From CAG-791 sp000431495 (lineage in GTDB: Bacteria > Bacillota > Clostridia > Lachnospirales > Lachnospiraceae): 64,000 bases of DNA. How positions within the stretch are numbered: the stretch's first letter is position 1; each line of letters starts with the position of its first letter. The notes under the pieces are model-generated. The model was given only the letters and a program-made list of their open reading frames with translations. It did not search any database and was not told the origin of the DNA. A program made the translations under genes and the position numbers. The stretch is from NCBI GenBank assembly GCA_052117605.1, contig JBQKIT010000016.1, one strand, 5' to 3'. Shown here piece by piece: positions 9,539-18,973 of the stretch.

Positions 9539-11137
9539 ATGAAGAGAAAGCGTTCCTTCCTTTCTATACTTATTGAGTGGATCGCATTTGTTGTAATTGC
9601 TTTTATAACGATCGGTGCAGTGAATCCATTGTTTTATCCGAAATCAACCTATGTCAGCTCTGCCTGGCCTTCGACCAGTACCTATAATGGGTTTTACAAA
9701 ATGAAGAGGAATTCTATTGATGTCCTGTTTATTGGAAGCAGTGTAGCGGCAAATGCTTTTTGCCCGCAGCAAATGTACAATGAATATGGGATTCGCAGTT
9801 ATAACCTTAGCAGTGAGCAACAAAGTCTGTTCTTAAGTTATTACTGGATTAAGGAAACATATCGGTTTCAGAATCCTCAGATCGTTGTTGTTGATTTAAA
9901 TTTTCTTCGGAAAGCCCACCCTGAGGATCCATTGAATACCGTTGAGAGTCTTACAAGAAAGTGCATAGATCCAATGAGGTGGTCTCCTGTCAAGGTGGAG
10001 GCGGTACATGACATAGCCAGGAGAAGCAGTGTTTTTGCAGAAGATGCTGCGCATGTGGGTTATGCGAAACAATCTGAAATGAGCTATTATCTTCCGAATA
10101 TAAGATTTCATTCTCGTTGGTCATCCGGACTTGGTTCAGAAGATTTTAACTACCATATGTGTAACTACTCGGAATTGAAAGGGTGGAACACCTTAATTTA
10201 TTATGCCGATCCGGAACTTAATCCGTACGAACCCTATGTGTACAGTGAATCCGAAGATAGCAGTGAAGTTGATTCAACGCAGGAAGAGTATTTGCGTAGA
10301 ATTGGAGAGCTTTGTAAAGAAAAGCATACCAAGCTGATTCTTGTCAATTTGCCGGGAAGCATGACGGCAGGATTTGATAATGCCTGCCGCAGAATTTCTG
10401 CGGATTTGGGTGCAGATTATTACAATTATTGTGAGAAGAGTATTTATGAGCAAATCAATGCGCATATGCCACTGGAGTGTGTCATCGGACATTCCAATTA
10501 TTGGGGATCCCGAAAACTTTCAGCATTTACAGGGAAACTTCTTTCCACACAATATGAGATCCCTTCTGTCAGAGACGAACAGTATGAGAACACCAAAGCG
10601 TTCTACGCCCAGGTAGAAAAAAATGCAAACCTACAGTACGTCACGGATTTTGATCAATATCTTGATGCACTGAATGACCCGACATATACGGTCTTTATGT
10701 CAATTAACGATGACGGTACTGCGGCACTGACAGATACCGATATGGAGAAAATGAGGATACTGGGCGTCCAAACGGATCTTTCGGACAAGTTTCGCTGTAG
10801 CTGGTATGTGGTGCTGTCATCAGGCAGTGTCCTTGAGGAAAACACATCTTCGGATCAATTGATTACAGCATATGGAAGTTTTGGGACGGAGAGGAAGAGC
10901 TACAGTATATCCAGTGCAGGTTTTGAGACCGGTGCGCCAACAAGCTCTATTATCATTAACGGGCAGGAGTATTCCCATAACACAAGAGGAATTAATATTG
11001 TTGTATATGACAATACTTGTCGGGCGATGATTGATTCTGTGACATTTGATACTTGCGCAGATCGAAAACCGCAGAGGTCCTGGTTTATTGACATGCAGAG
11101 AAATGGTATTAACTGGAATTACAATTCCAGCTGGTGA
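9539..11137 (+). CDS. SGNH-like MBOAT partner with C-terminal ILEI/FAM3-like domain
   Basis: A 532-residue protein with one N-terminal membrane span (about residues 10-30) and the rest outside. VLFIGSSVAANAF near residue 62 matches the GxS block of SGNH/DltD/AlgJ-like acyl-transfer partners. From about residue 380 the sequence looks like the ILEI/FAM3 (PANDER) fold: TVFMSINDDG, LGVQTDLSDKFRCSWYVVL, ASI-like SSIIINGQEYSHNTRGINIVVYD, and IDSVTFDT. That domain is known from animal cytokine-like proteins and from bacterial surface-glycan proteins. Coupling to the MBOAT gene suggests O-acylation of the exported glycan, with the C-terminal domain perhaps binding carbohydrate. The catalytic Asp-His pair was not located with confidence. 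Confidence 0.75.
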   Translation: MKRKRSFLSILIEWIAFVVIAFITIGAVNPLFYPKSTYVSSAWPSTSTYNGFYKMKRNSIDVLFIGSSVAANAFCPQQMYNEYGIRSYNLSSEQQSLFLSYYWIKETYRFQNPQIVVVDLNFLRKAHPEDPLNTVESLTRKCIDPMRWSPVKVEAVHDIARRSSVFAEDAAHVGYAKQSEMSYYLPNIRFHSRWSSGLGSEDFNYHMCNYSELKGWNTLIYYADPELNPYEPYVYSESEDSSEVDSTQEEYLRRIGELCKEKHTKLILVNLPGSMTAGFDNACRRISADLGADYYNYCEKSIYEQINAHMPLECVIGHSNYWGSRKLSAFTGKLLSTQYEIPSVRDEQYENTKAFYAQVEKNANLQYVTDFDQYLDALNDPTYTVFMSINDDGTAALTDTDMEKMRILGVQTDLSDKFRCSWYVVLSSGSVLEENTSSDQLITAYGSFGTERKSYSISSAGFETGAPTSSIIINGQEYSHNTRGINIVVYDNTCRAMIDSVTFDTCADRKPQRSWFIDMQRNGINWNYNSSW

Positions 11138-11223
11138 ATGAAAATACTGGCTTTGGACGATCGCTGCCAGAACTGGAACTGTAAGATGTTTGAAAGCTTA
11201 AAATGAGGAGTTAAGATTGAAAG

Positions 11224-11979
11224 ATGAGTCCAGTACGATTCAGCATTGTAACACCTGTCTACAACGGGGAGATATCGATTGCACGCACTATACAGTCTGT
11301 TCTGAATCAGACGGTTTTACCATATGAGTATAACATTGTGGATGGAGGCTCTTCGGACTGTACGGTTGAAATTTGTGATTCTTATCGGGAACAGTTCGCC
11401 AATAAAGGAATTCGATATCAGGTTATTTCGGAGAAAGATCAGGGCATCTATGATGGAATGAATAAGGGAATTCGGCGATCGACAGGAGATTTTATCGGAA
11501 TTATCAACGCAGATGACTGGTATGAGAAGGCCGCGCTGGAGACAATGCAGAAGCTTTATGAGAAGACGCATTTTGATATGGCTTATGCGGATATTCGGAT
11601 GCACAATGGAGAGCATTCCTTTATCAAGAAGGCGTCAAATCCGAGATTTGTTTCTTCCAGAACTTGGAATCATCCGACACAGTTTACTTCCCGAAAAATC
11701 TATCAGAAGAAACTATACCGTAATCAATCGGTCTTTGACGATTTGGATATGCTTCTGTGGATCCATCGGCAGGGATACCATATTGAGGTTGTAAATGAGG
11801 TACTGGCTAATTTTACCATGGGCGGAGCCAGCAACAATGAAAAGGAATGGAGCGAGGTCCGCAAGCGGATCCGAATGAAGTCGGAGATTTACCGTGAGAA
11901 CGGGTATTCCTGGATTTATACGCTGGATGCGGCGGCGATCGAAATCGCCAAAATGGTGTTGGGGAAGGACACTCAGTAG
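11224..11979 (+). CDS. Glycosyltransferase family 2 (WfgS/WfeV-like)
   Basis: A 251-residue GT2 opening FSIVTPVYNGEISIARTI, followed by NIVDGGSSDCTVEI, the segment SEKDQGIYDGMNKGI and INADDWYE with the DXD-type site near residue 98. The DGGSxDGT plus SExDxGIYDAMNKG pair marks the compact GT2 subgroup often annotated WfgS or WfeV in O-antigen loci. It ends with a short C-terminal acceptor region containing WNHPTQFTSR. AGGAG lies about 16 bases upstream of ATG 11224, further than usual. It lacks a membrane segment. The following 0.9 kb is decayed, so this gene closes an intact block. Confidence 0.88.
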   Translation: MSPVRFSIVTPVYNGEISIARTIQSVLNQTVLPYEYNIVDGGSSDCTVEICDSYREQFANKGIRYQVISEKDQGIYDGMNKGIRRSTGDFIGIINADDWYEKAALETMQKLYEKTHFDMAYADIRMHNGEHSFIKKASNPRFVSSRTWNHPTQFTSRKIYQKKLYRNQSVFDDLDMLLWIHRQGYHIEVVNEVLANFTMGGASNNEKEWSEVRKRIRMKSEIYRENGYSWIYTLDAAAIEIAKMVLGKDTQ

Positions 11980-12432
11980 AGCGGAACACGGAAAGACGGA
12001 ATTTACCTGAAAAAGAGACTTTTTACAGACGGGTTTGGGCAAATCGACAACATTTTTTGCGTTGGGTGAGCCTGATTTCTGGAAGACGCAGGTATGAGAG
12101 ACTAATTAAACAGCGGCACCGGTGCTTGAAGACTTTTATTACGAGCATGGGGCTTATTATTGAATCTATGAAATTGTAGGACAGGTAACATGGAGCTTTG
12201 TTCTGGTTGTCTATTGTGGCTTTTGAAAATAATGTCAAGTGTATGATATCAGGAAAGAGAATGCACCAGTGAAGGCATCTGCAATTCAAGCTATAGATAA
12301 CAGAACGATTCTATTTGGTGCAGATGACGATTGCATTGGCAGGGAATGCAGGCGCGACTAAGTGACAATTATGCAAAGTATTTCGATCTTATTTACGATC
12401 ATGAAAGCAATAAATGAAAAAGAACAGAGTAG
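11980..12432 (+). other. Gene-poor stretch, probably decayed coding DNA
   Basis: No open frame here has a good ribosome binding site or recognisable motif. A stop-free run of roughly 70 codons (about 11970-12178) is rich in Arg and Trp and ends in a stop, but has no start signal. A short run encoding LSDNYAKYFDLIYDHE near 12356-12405 looks protein-like but is bounded by stops. Because the next 350 bases are a clearly broken DUF2971 gene, I read the whole interval as deletion-scarred remnants. I see no RNA gene or terminator hairpin. Confidence 0.5.
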
Positions 12433-12781
12433 ATGTTAACCAGAAAAGAGAACAGCCAAGGAAATATTTTATATCATTATTGTAGTGTGGAGTTTTTCAA
12501 TATAGCAATACTAAGAAGGGGAAGATTCGGGGTTCTGATCAAATTCATATTTCCGAATATGAATTATAGAGTTTCAAATGATAAATTGATTCCATACATA
12601 GAGATGAATTTTGAAAAATAAAACGTGAAATTATTAAGAAAGTATTTATTGGTCCAAGATCAAAAATTGAAAAAATGATATCGTTGAATTCTTGGAATTT
12701 CATGGCTATTATAACTGCTGTGACGGATATAATTCTGATGATCCGATTTGTATCAGAAAATCCTCCATATCGTATCAATGA
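12433..12781 (+). pseudogene. Decayed DUF2971 gene with an internal deletion and two frameshifts
   Basis: From ATG 12433, frame 1 gives NILYHYCSVEFF, the typical DUF2971 N-terminus, then jumps directly to MNYRVSNDKLIPYIEM, which belongs near that family's C-terminus. A stop at 12619 is bypassed in frame 3 by KREIIKKVFIGPRSKIEKM (the family's I..IxIGP motif). From about 12686 frame 2 continues with EFLEFHGYYNC and ends IRKSSISYQ followed by TGA at 12779, the usual SxIxYR-like ending. So the middle of a roughly 250-300 residue gene is deleted and the rest has two frameshifts. Not functional. The family assignment is by recalled motifs. Confidence 0.68.
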
Positions 12782-12847
12782 TATTACATATCTCATATCG
12801 TGAAAAATGCAGCATTCAATGATTGGTTTTATCCGGATGGAGAAATG

Positions 12848-15307
12848 ATGATCAAACGAATCCGAATAATTAAAAATTCATTTAATAATATAATTCTTCG
12901 ATATACTTTTCTTTTTATATTGTCGTGTATAGTTGTTTTTGCACCATTTCTATTTTATCATAAAACATTTGTCTCTTTCGCTGATGGTTTTAACCAGTAT
13001 TTCCCAGTATATGTTTATACCGGAAGATATTTGAGACACCTTCCATCGGCAATTTATCATACACATCAAATCCCTCAGTTTGACTTTACTATCGGATTCG
13101 GAGAAGACATCGTTGGTACGCTGAATTATTATGGATTCGGCAGTATCTTTAATATGTTTTCGGCCTTTGTTCCGGCTCAATATGCTTATGTTGGTTATTC
13201 TTTTACCATTCTTCTGAAATTATATCTGGCAGGGCTTTCTTTTTCACTATTTGCACGCAACAGAGTGAATAATGATGTCGGCATATTGACGGGCATGTTT
13301 TTATATGCCTTTCAGGGATATGCCCTGTATTATTCAACTATTTTCTATTCATTCGGGGACGTTCTGGTCTTTTTCCCTCTCTGCCTTCTTGGAGCAGATT
13401 TTTTAGTTGACAGAGATAAGAAAATGAAGGGAGTGCTGTTGCTATCATTTTCTGTCTGCTGCACTGCACTTTCTGGATTCTATTTCCTGTATATGGCTTC
13501 TGTGGCTGTTATCTTTTATTTTTTCTTTGTGATAACGCGAGGAAAAAATGTCACAGATATCAGAAAATGTTTTCTCCGAGGAGTTGGAGCATACTTTGTT
13601 GGATTGTTTATGTCCGGGATAATATTGCTACCATCACTTTATAGCTTTCTCCATAGTAGCCGTACCAGTCATGACGGACAGACGATTATTCAATATTTGC
13701 TCACAATTCCTGACTGGACTGCACTGAGAAAGCAACTTATTGCATTATGTTTACCTCAATATGAAGATGGACTGGGAATTCCTGTTGTATGCATTGTGCT
13801 GTTTATCTGGGCACTTTTATTTAAGAAAAAAAGAAGTATTTTAGCTGTTTTTTTTCTTATTCTTGCGAGTTTTGTCCCTATGATTGGATCCATGATGAAT
13901 GGATTTTCGTATTCTACCAATCGATGGGAATTTGTGATCTACTTTGCTGTTGCTTGGGAAATTACTGTAATTTTGGATTCTTGTACTTGTAATTGCGGCA
14001 GAAGAGTAATTGCACTTCTTTGTTTGGCGAATGTTTCTTTATGCGGGCTATTGTTTAATATGAAGTGGGTCATTAATTTCCGCTCTCCGCAAAATACATA
14101 TCAGGAAATTTGCAATAGTACATTGGCACGCTTTACGTATTTAAACCAGAACTCAGAAGATGAAGAATTTATTGACCGATTGGATATACATGATACCTCT
14201 CTCGGTGGCTCTCTGGTGTTGAATTCTACGTCTACCTCCTCCTATTTCAGTATTTCAAATGGATATTTGTATGATTTCTTTCGATCTGCATTAATTTCAC
14301 CAGCAATTCGTGGAGCAACATTTTGCCTGCGCGGACTGGATGGAAGACAATCGCTGGAGTCATTGCTCTCTGTAAGGTATTTTTCCAGGGGAGACAATGG
14401 AGATGAGACAATTGAAAATGAGTTTCAACTTCCTTTTGGAACGGTGTTCACAGAAACAGTTGCTGAGGAGCAGGTACAAAATCTCCATCCATTAAGTATT
14501 TCTTCCATGTTTTCACATGAATTGATTTTAAACGAGGGAATTGTTGAATCAGGTGATTCTGAAGAGCCGGTTGCCGATAACTTTAGGCGGGAGGATATAA
14601 TGATAAAGATGGCGGGTATTGATTCCAGCGGGGAGATGATGCATGTAAAAGAGGGAGGAAAGATCGAAATTATTCCGGAGGAGGCGATATGTGCGGATAG
14701 AGAGTACTATATATATATTCGGGGCTTAAAATATGAGGAGAAGCAGAATGAAACGAAAGTCCGCGTTGGAAAGAAGAATATTGTCCTGAAGGGAATTGGA
14801 AACAGAGCATACATCGGAGATCTTTCGGATTATTTGGTCAAGATAGAGGAAGACACTCCATACACATTACAATTTGAACAGCCAGGAAGCTATGCCATGG
14901 AATCTGTTGAACTATTATCTGTCAACACGGAAAAATATCAGACAAGATACCAGGAGCTTATCAATAATGGATGTCTGTATAATATCAAAAAAGATGGTAA
15001 TATGATTTCTGGCACTGTGAATGCAAAAACCGACGGATATCTTTTTCTTAGTATTCCATACAGTGAAGGATGGAAATGTCTGGTTGATAATAAGACGATG
15101 AAGCTCTTACGTACCGACTACGCTTTCATGAGTGTGCCTGTTACAATGGGCGAGCATGAGATTGTACTTCAATATCATTCGCCATGGATGCTGGCAGGGG
15201 AATGTATGTCGATATTGGGATGGATCATATGGTTGATGCTCTGGATGAAGGAAAATTCAGAACTACACTTGCAAAAACAGCTGGATAATATAAGAGGAAA
15301 ATTATGA
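12848..15307 (+). CDS. YfhO family polytopic membrane protein
   Basis: About 819 residues: a dozen or so membrane spans in the first 430, then a long extracytoplasmic region and a final span near the C-terminus. The ending is the YfhO signature: LFLSIPYSEGWKCLVDN, then VPVTMGEHEIVLQYHSPW and a closing membrane helix. YfhO-family proteins are GT-C-like enzymes; Bacillus YfhO and Listeria relatives add sugars to teichoic acids using a lipid-linked donor. The acidic loop after the first span (FADGFNQYFPVYVYTGRYLR) fits the GT-C catalytic Asp. The frame is open from GTG 12800, but GGAG at 12839-12842 favours ATG 12848. Coupled to the next gene by ATGA. Confidence 0.86.
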   Translation: MIKRIRIIKNSFNNIILRYTFLFILSCIVVFAPFLFYHKTFVSFADGFNQYFPVYVYTGRYLRHLPSAIYHTHQIPQFDFTIGFGEDIVGTLNYYGFGSIFNMFSAFVPAQYAYVGYSFTILLKLYLAGLSFSLFARNRVNNDVGILTGMFLYAFQGYALYYSTIFYSFGDVLVFFPLCLLGADFLVDRDKKMKGVLLLSFSVCCTALSGFYFLYMASVAVIFYFFFVITRGKNVTDIRKCFLRGVGAYFVGLFMSGIILLPSLYSFLHSSRTSHDGQTIIQYLLTIPDWTALRKQLIALCLPQYEDGLGIPVVCIVLFIWALLFKKKRSILAVFFLILASFVPMIGSMMNGFSYSTNRWEFVIYFAVAWEITVILDSCTCNCGRRVIALLCLANVSLCGLLFNMKWVINFRSPQNTYQEICNSTLARFTYLNQNSEDEEFIDRLDIHDTSLGGSLVLNSTSTSSYFSISNGYLYDFFRSALISPAIRGATFCLRGLDGRQSLESLLSVRYFSRGDNGDETIENEFQLPFGTVFTETVAEEQVQNLHPLSISSMFSHELILNEGIVESGDSEEPVADNFRREDIMIKMAGIDSSGEMMHVKEGGKIEIIPEEAICADREYYIYIRGLKYEEKQNETKVRVGKKNIVLKGIGNRAYIGDLSDYLVKIEEDTPYTLQFEQPGSYAMESVELLSVNTEKYQTRYQELINNGCLYNIKKDGNMISGTVNAKTDGYLFLSIPYSEGWKCLVDNKTMKLLRTDYAFMSVPVTMGEHEIVLQYHSPWMLAGECMSILGWIIWLMLWMKENSELHLQKQLDNIRGKL

Positions 15308-17172
15308 GCGTAATTGCTAATTTGTTTATCGCGGGAGCAGTAGCGATAAGCTGTAATAAGAAAATTGAAGAGTGCTATGGGTTAACGGCAATAATAATGT
15401 CATTGCTTTTATATATTCCCGGATTGTATTTCTCGTTTTATCCTGGATTATTGATCTGCGGGATTATGAGTGTTGTTTCCGTAGTGTATTGCATACGAAC
15501 TATCATTCATGACAAGGTATGCTTGAAGCAATCTGTATTTACCGCAGGTTTTGTTTTTTTGATATCATGCATTATTCTTTTTGTGTTTTACAGCGTTGGC
15601 CGTGGAATTGATACGCCGGATGATTTTTATTTTTGGAATCTACGAGTAAAAAATTTTGTTTACTTCAATAGAATCCGGGGAGTTCCAAGCACTGAATTGG
15701 GAGATCATCCTCCAATTATTCCGATATGGAATTATCTGGCGGTAAAAACCTCTACCGGAGCTGTTTCACAGGGAATATGCCTGTGGGCACAGAATGTACT
15801 GTTACTGTCTTTTATGGCTCCTATATTTCGCGAAGTTTCCGGAAAACATAAAATTTGTAAAGGGATTTTAACAGCTGTCATTATTTTTCTTATTCCGGCA
15901 ATGACCGGCGAAACGTACCATATGCTCATAACAGATTTTCTGCTGGGAGCGCTCCTGTTTGCGGGAATATGTGCATACTATCGATATACAATGACCTATG
16001 ACAGGTTTTATGCAGTCTGTTTTATTGCGAATGCAATCGCGATTGTCATGACCAAAAGGATTGGTGCCGTTTTTCTGGCAATTTTGCTGATCGTGTGTAT
16101 TCAAAGCGTGAAAGGTGAAAACAGAAACAGAAAAATATATCTGCTGCTGATCATGTCGGGATTTGCGTCTGCGTGCTTCATGTATTCGTGGTCTGGATTT
16201 TCCCAGCAGTTCTTTATCATTCTGTGTGGCGTATGTGTCAGCATTCTTTGCGGAATATGTTTTGGATATTTGGAACGTCATGGAAAGAACACATTGTTCC
16301 TTTTTGTTATAATATCAATTATTGGAATTGTGGCTGTCAGCTTCTTTATCCTAAAAAAATATGACGTGAAAGGAGATTATTTCAAATATATTTTTGGACT
16401 GCTGACAACAGATCCTAAGATTTCATTCATAGAGGGAACAGTAGACTCTGCTGTTATTATATATATTTTGTCTAAGAAAACTGAAGAAAACAGCAGGTGT
16501 AGAATCAGCATGAAATCCATGGGCATTACTTATTACATGGGCGTCATTGCTTTTATATTGCTCATGTGGTATTTGGCAGTTACCGTTATTTGCCCTGCCA
16601 ATGGAGGATTTGCAGGGGTGTCGATACGTTATTTTATTCCGTTATTGATGCCACTTTACTGTGTCATACTTTTCCTGGCCCTTCATATGGATGAAAAAAG
16701 TGCCTGTGTGACGTTGTTGCTGGTGCTGATGATGGTTCATGCCTGTTCAGACAGCAATTCAACGATTTACTATGCGTTTCATAAAGCGGAAAAAATAGAA
16801 TTTAATGAATTTTTAAAAAATGATATTGTCTTGACACCAAATGACAGGGTGTTTTTTATTGATGAGTATGATGGGTATGGATATACGGACCGCGCTTTTT
16901 ATAATTATATTTGCCCCGCGAGCAGTCAATTCGTCTATTCTGGAGTATTAACGGGAGGAAATGCTGGTGCAATGCAGGAGTCATTGAGCGAATTGCAGGA
17001 AGAGTTGTGTGCAGAACCATATAACTATGTGTATATTCAGCTCATTTCTGACAAGACGGCAAAGGAATACGAAAGCCTTTTTACATCGCCAGAAGAGATC
17101 GGAAACGGAAGATTGTATGAGGCAGACTATACAGAAGATGACACCGTTCGGCTGAGATGGCTTCATCGGTGA
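15304..17172 (+). CDS. Large polytopic membrane protein, possible GT-C glycosyltransferase
   Basis: A 622-residue protein with many membrane spans and a C-terminal soluble tail of about 120 residues. The first large loop after two or three spans holds GRGIDTPDDFYFWNLRVKNF and STELGDHPPIIPIWNYL, an acidic-plus-aromatic arrangement like the catalytic first loop of GT-C enzymes. I do not recognise a named family. Its start overlaps the stop of the YfhO-like gene (ATGA at 15304), so the two are likely co-translated and may work as a pair. A polymerase or ligase role is an alternative. Function is inferred only from topology and context. Confidence 0.6.
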   Translation: MSVIANLFIAGAVAISCNKKIEECYGLTAIIMSLLLYIPGLYFSFYPGLLICGIMSVVSVVYCIRTIIHDKVCLKQSVFTAGFVFLISCIILFVFYSVGRGIDTPDDFYFWNLRVKNFVYFNRIRGVPSTELGDHPPIIPIWNYLAVKTSTGAVSQGICLWAQNVLLLSFMAPIFREVSGKHKICKGILTAVIIFLIPAMTGETYHMLITDFLLGALLFAGICAYYRYTMTYDRFYAVCFIANAIAIVMTKRIGAVFLAILLIVCIQSVKGENRNRKIYLLLIMSGFASACFMYSWSGFSQQFFIILCGVCVSILCGICFGYLERHGKNTLFLFVIISIIGIVAVSFFILKKYDVKGDYFKYIFGLLTTDPKISFIEGTVDSAVIIYILSKKTEENSRCRISMKSMGITYYMGVIAFILLMWYLAVTVICPANGGFAGVSIRYFIPLLMPLYCVILFLALHMDEKSACVTLLLVLMMVHACSDSNSTIYYAFHKAEKIEFNEFLKNDIVLTPNDRVFFIDEYDGYGYTDRAFYNYICPASSQFVYSGVLTGGNAGAMQESLSELQEELCAEPYNYVYIQLISDKTAKEYESLFTSPEEIGNGRLYEADYTEDDTVRLRWLHR

Positions 17173-17194
17173 AGGGATGACAAGGTATATCAGA

Positions 17195-17980
17195 ATGAAG
17201 AAATATGCAATTATTTATATTTGTACAGGTGGATACAGCGTTTTCTGGAAGGGTTTCTATGATTCATCGGAAAAATTTTTTCTGATAGGAGCGAGAAAAG
17301 AATACTTTGTATTTACTGATGACAAGAAACTTATTCAAAAAAAGGATGATAGAATACATTTGTTTTATAGTGGGAAAATGGGATGGCCTTATGATACTCT
17401 GCTAAGGTGGAACCGTATATGTGAAATCCAGGATCTGTTGGAAGAATACGATTATATCGTTTTTTGCAATGCCAACATGGAGTTTTTGAGTGAAATACAA
17501 TCTCAAATCTTTGAAGGTACGGATTTTACGTTATGGTCATCGACAAAGGATTCGGATGTATCGGATCAGCTGCCTCTTGAGCGGCGACCGGAATCAAAAG
17601 CCTATATACCATATGGGACTCCAGTTCAAAAGTATGTAGCAGGAGGATATATTCTTGGAAAATCCGAACCGTTCCTTCGAATGTCCCGGGAACTCAGGGA
17701 TTGGACGGCACAGGATCTGAAAAATGGAATTATACCGATTTGGCATGATGAATCTCTTGAAAATGCATATTTTTACCATTATAGAAATGATGTGACAGTC
17801 AAAATGATCGGACCTGAGCTTATTAACATGGAAGAATTTGTGAAGGATGGATTGCAACCTTGTGCGATTTTTCGAAATAAAGACCGGTATGGAGGGAATA
17901 TTGGAATCAGGTATAACATGACCCTTGGAAAGTTGGATATTCTCCGCCGGAGAATTATGGGAAAATTGAGGATCGGATAG
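17195..17980 (+). CDS. Glycosyltransferase family 6 (ABO blood-group-type), bacterial NXN form
   Basis: About 261 residues resembling the bacterial GT6 enzymes such as BoGT6a, relatives of human ABO transferase that add alpha-1,3 Gal or GalNAc to galactose, in BoGT6a to Fuc-alpha1,2-Gal. Seen in order: MKKYAIIYICTGGYSVFWKGFY, YFVFTDD, MGWPYDTLLRW, FCNANMEF, ERRPESKAYIP, AGGYILG and IPIWHDESLENAY. The mammalian DXD is replaced by N92-A-N94, the metal-independent NXN form typical of bacterial members. The frame opens at ATG 17177, but that codon abuts its GA-rich sequence, whereas ATG 17195 has AAGG at 9-base spacing and matches the family start. Cytoplasmic. Confidence 0.9.
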   Translation: MKKYAIIYICTGGYSVFWKGFYDSSEKFFLIGARKEYFVFTDDKKLIQKKDDRIHLFYSGKMGWPYDTLLRWNRICEIQDLLEEYDYIVFCNANMEFLSEIQSQIFEGTDFTLWSSTKDSDVSDQLPLERRPESKAYIPYGTPVQKYVAGGYILGKSEPFLRMSRELRDWTAQDLKNGIIPIWHDESLENAYFYHYRNDVTVKMIGPELINMEEFVKDGLQPCAIFRNKDRYGGNIGIRYNMTLGKLDILRRRIMGKLRIG

Positions 17981-18007
17981 AGTATTTCGGCAGACAGGAG
18001 ATGTGGA

Positions 18008-18964
18008 ATGAGTCTGGAAAGAGCTGCGGTGGTATGCATGACACCAGTTAAAAATGAAGAATGGATCATGAAGCGATTTCTGGAGGCGGCGTCTCTGTGG
18101 GCTGATGTCATTATTGTGGCCGATCAGGGATCAACGGATCATACCGCAGAGATATGCCAATCCTTTCCGAAAGTAAAATTGATTCAGAATACATCAGAAA
18201 AGTTCAATGAAGAGGGAAGGCAGGACCTTTTGATCCGGTCAGCGCGTGAAATCCCGGGGAAGAGGCTTCTTGTCGCGTTGGATGCGGATGAATTTCTGAC
18301 AGGAAATTTTGAAAGTGAGCCGGAATGGAATGAGATGCTGACGACTGAGCCGGGAACAGTCTTTGAAATGAAATGGCCCTGCATCGCGAGTGATTATCAG
18401 AACTACTGGATGACAGAAGGAGCGAGCAATCTGTTTGCGGTGATGGATGACGGATGTCCGCATCATGGACGGGAAATGCACAGTATTCGGGTTCCGGTCA
18501 GTGAGCATGCTGTAACCAGGAGGCTGGAAACGTTGGAAGTGATGCATTTTCAATACACTGACTGGAACAGAATGAAATGTAAGAATCTTTGGTATCAGTG
18601 CTATGAGCGAATTCATCATCCGGAAAAGAGTGCTGCATCCATCTATCGAATGTACCATCACATGGATGTGAGAAGAACTCTGCAGAAGATTCCGGAATCG
18701 TGGCTTGAAGCATATGAGTCCGCGGGAATTCATCTGGATGAGCAGGAAGAAATCACCAAAGAATACTGGTGGACGAAGGAAATTCATGATTTTATAGAAC
18801 AGTATGGAGAAAACTATTTTCAATACATTGATTTTCCGCAGAATCAGAATGCATTGCTTGGTTATCTGAGAAAAACACAGTGCTTGTGGAAATACCGATA
18901 TGGAAGGGCATTGCTTCGCAGAGTAGATCCGATGGCTGAGCGTTGCCTTCAGAAGGGAAATTAA
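18008..18964 (+). CDS. Glycosyltransferase family 2
   Basis: A 318-residue protein with VVCMTPVKNEEWIMKRFLEAAS, then IIVADQGSTDHTAEI and a LVALDADEFLTG box at about residues 90-100, which is the GT2 DXD site in the form DADE. This NE-x-D-Q-GSTD pattern is shared with LgtF/WaaE-like and O-antigen GT2 proteins. The C-terminal half (HFQYTDWNRM, MYHHMDVRR) is alpha-helical and unassigned. CAGGAG before ATG 18008 is a good ribosome site. It sits between GT6 and a fucosyltransferase-like gene, in one plus-strand operon. Sugar specificity is unknown. Confidence 0.85.
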   Translation: MSLERAAVVCMTPVKNEEWIMKRFLEAASLWADVIIVADQGSTDHTAEICQSFPKVKLIQNTSEKFNEEGRQDLLIRSAREIPGKRLLVALDADEFLTGNFESEPEWNEMLTTEPGTVFEMKWPCIASDYQNYWMTEGASNLFAVMDDGCPHHGREMHSIRVPVSEHAVTRRLETLEVMHFQYTDWNRMKCKNLWYQCYERIHHPEKSAASIYRMYHHMDVRRTLQKIPESWLEAYESAGIHLDEQEEITKEYWWTKEIHDFIEQYGENYFQYIDFPQNQNALLGYLRKTQCLWKYRYGRALLRRVDPMAERCLQKGN

Positions 18965-18973
18965 GAAAAGAGT

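Noticed and set aside
11970..12178. Stop-free Arg/Trp-rich frame after the GT2 gene as a small gene
   Set aside because: No start codon with a ribosome site and no motif; it adjoins clearly decayed DNA.
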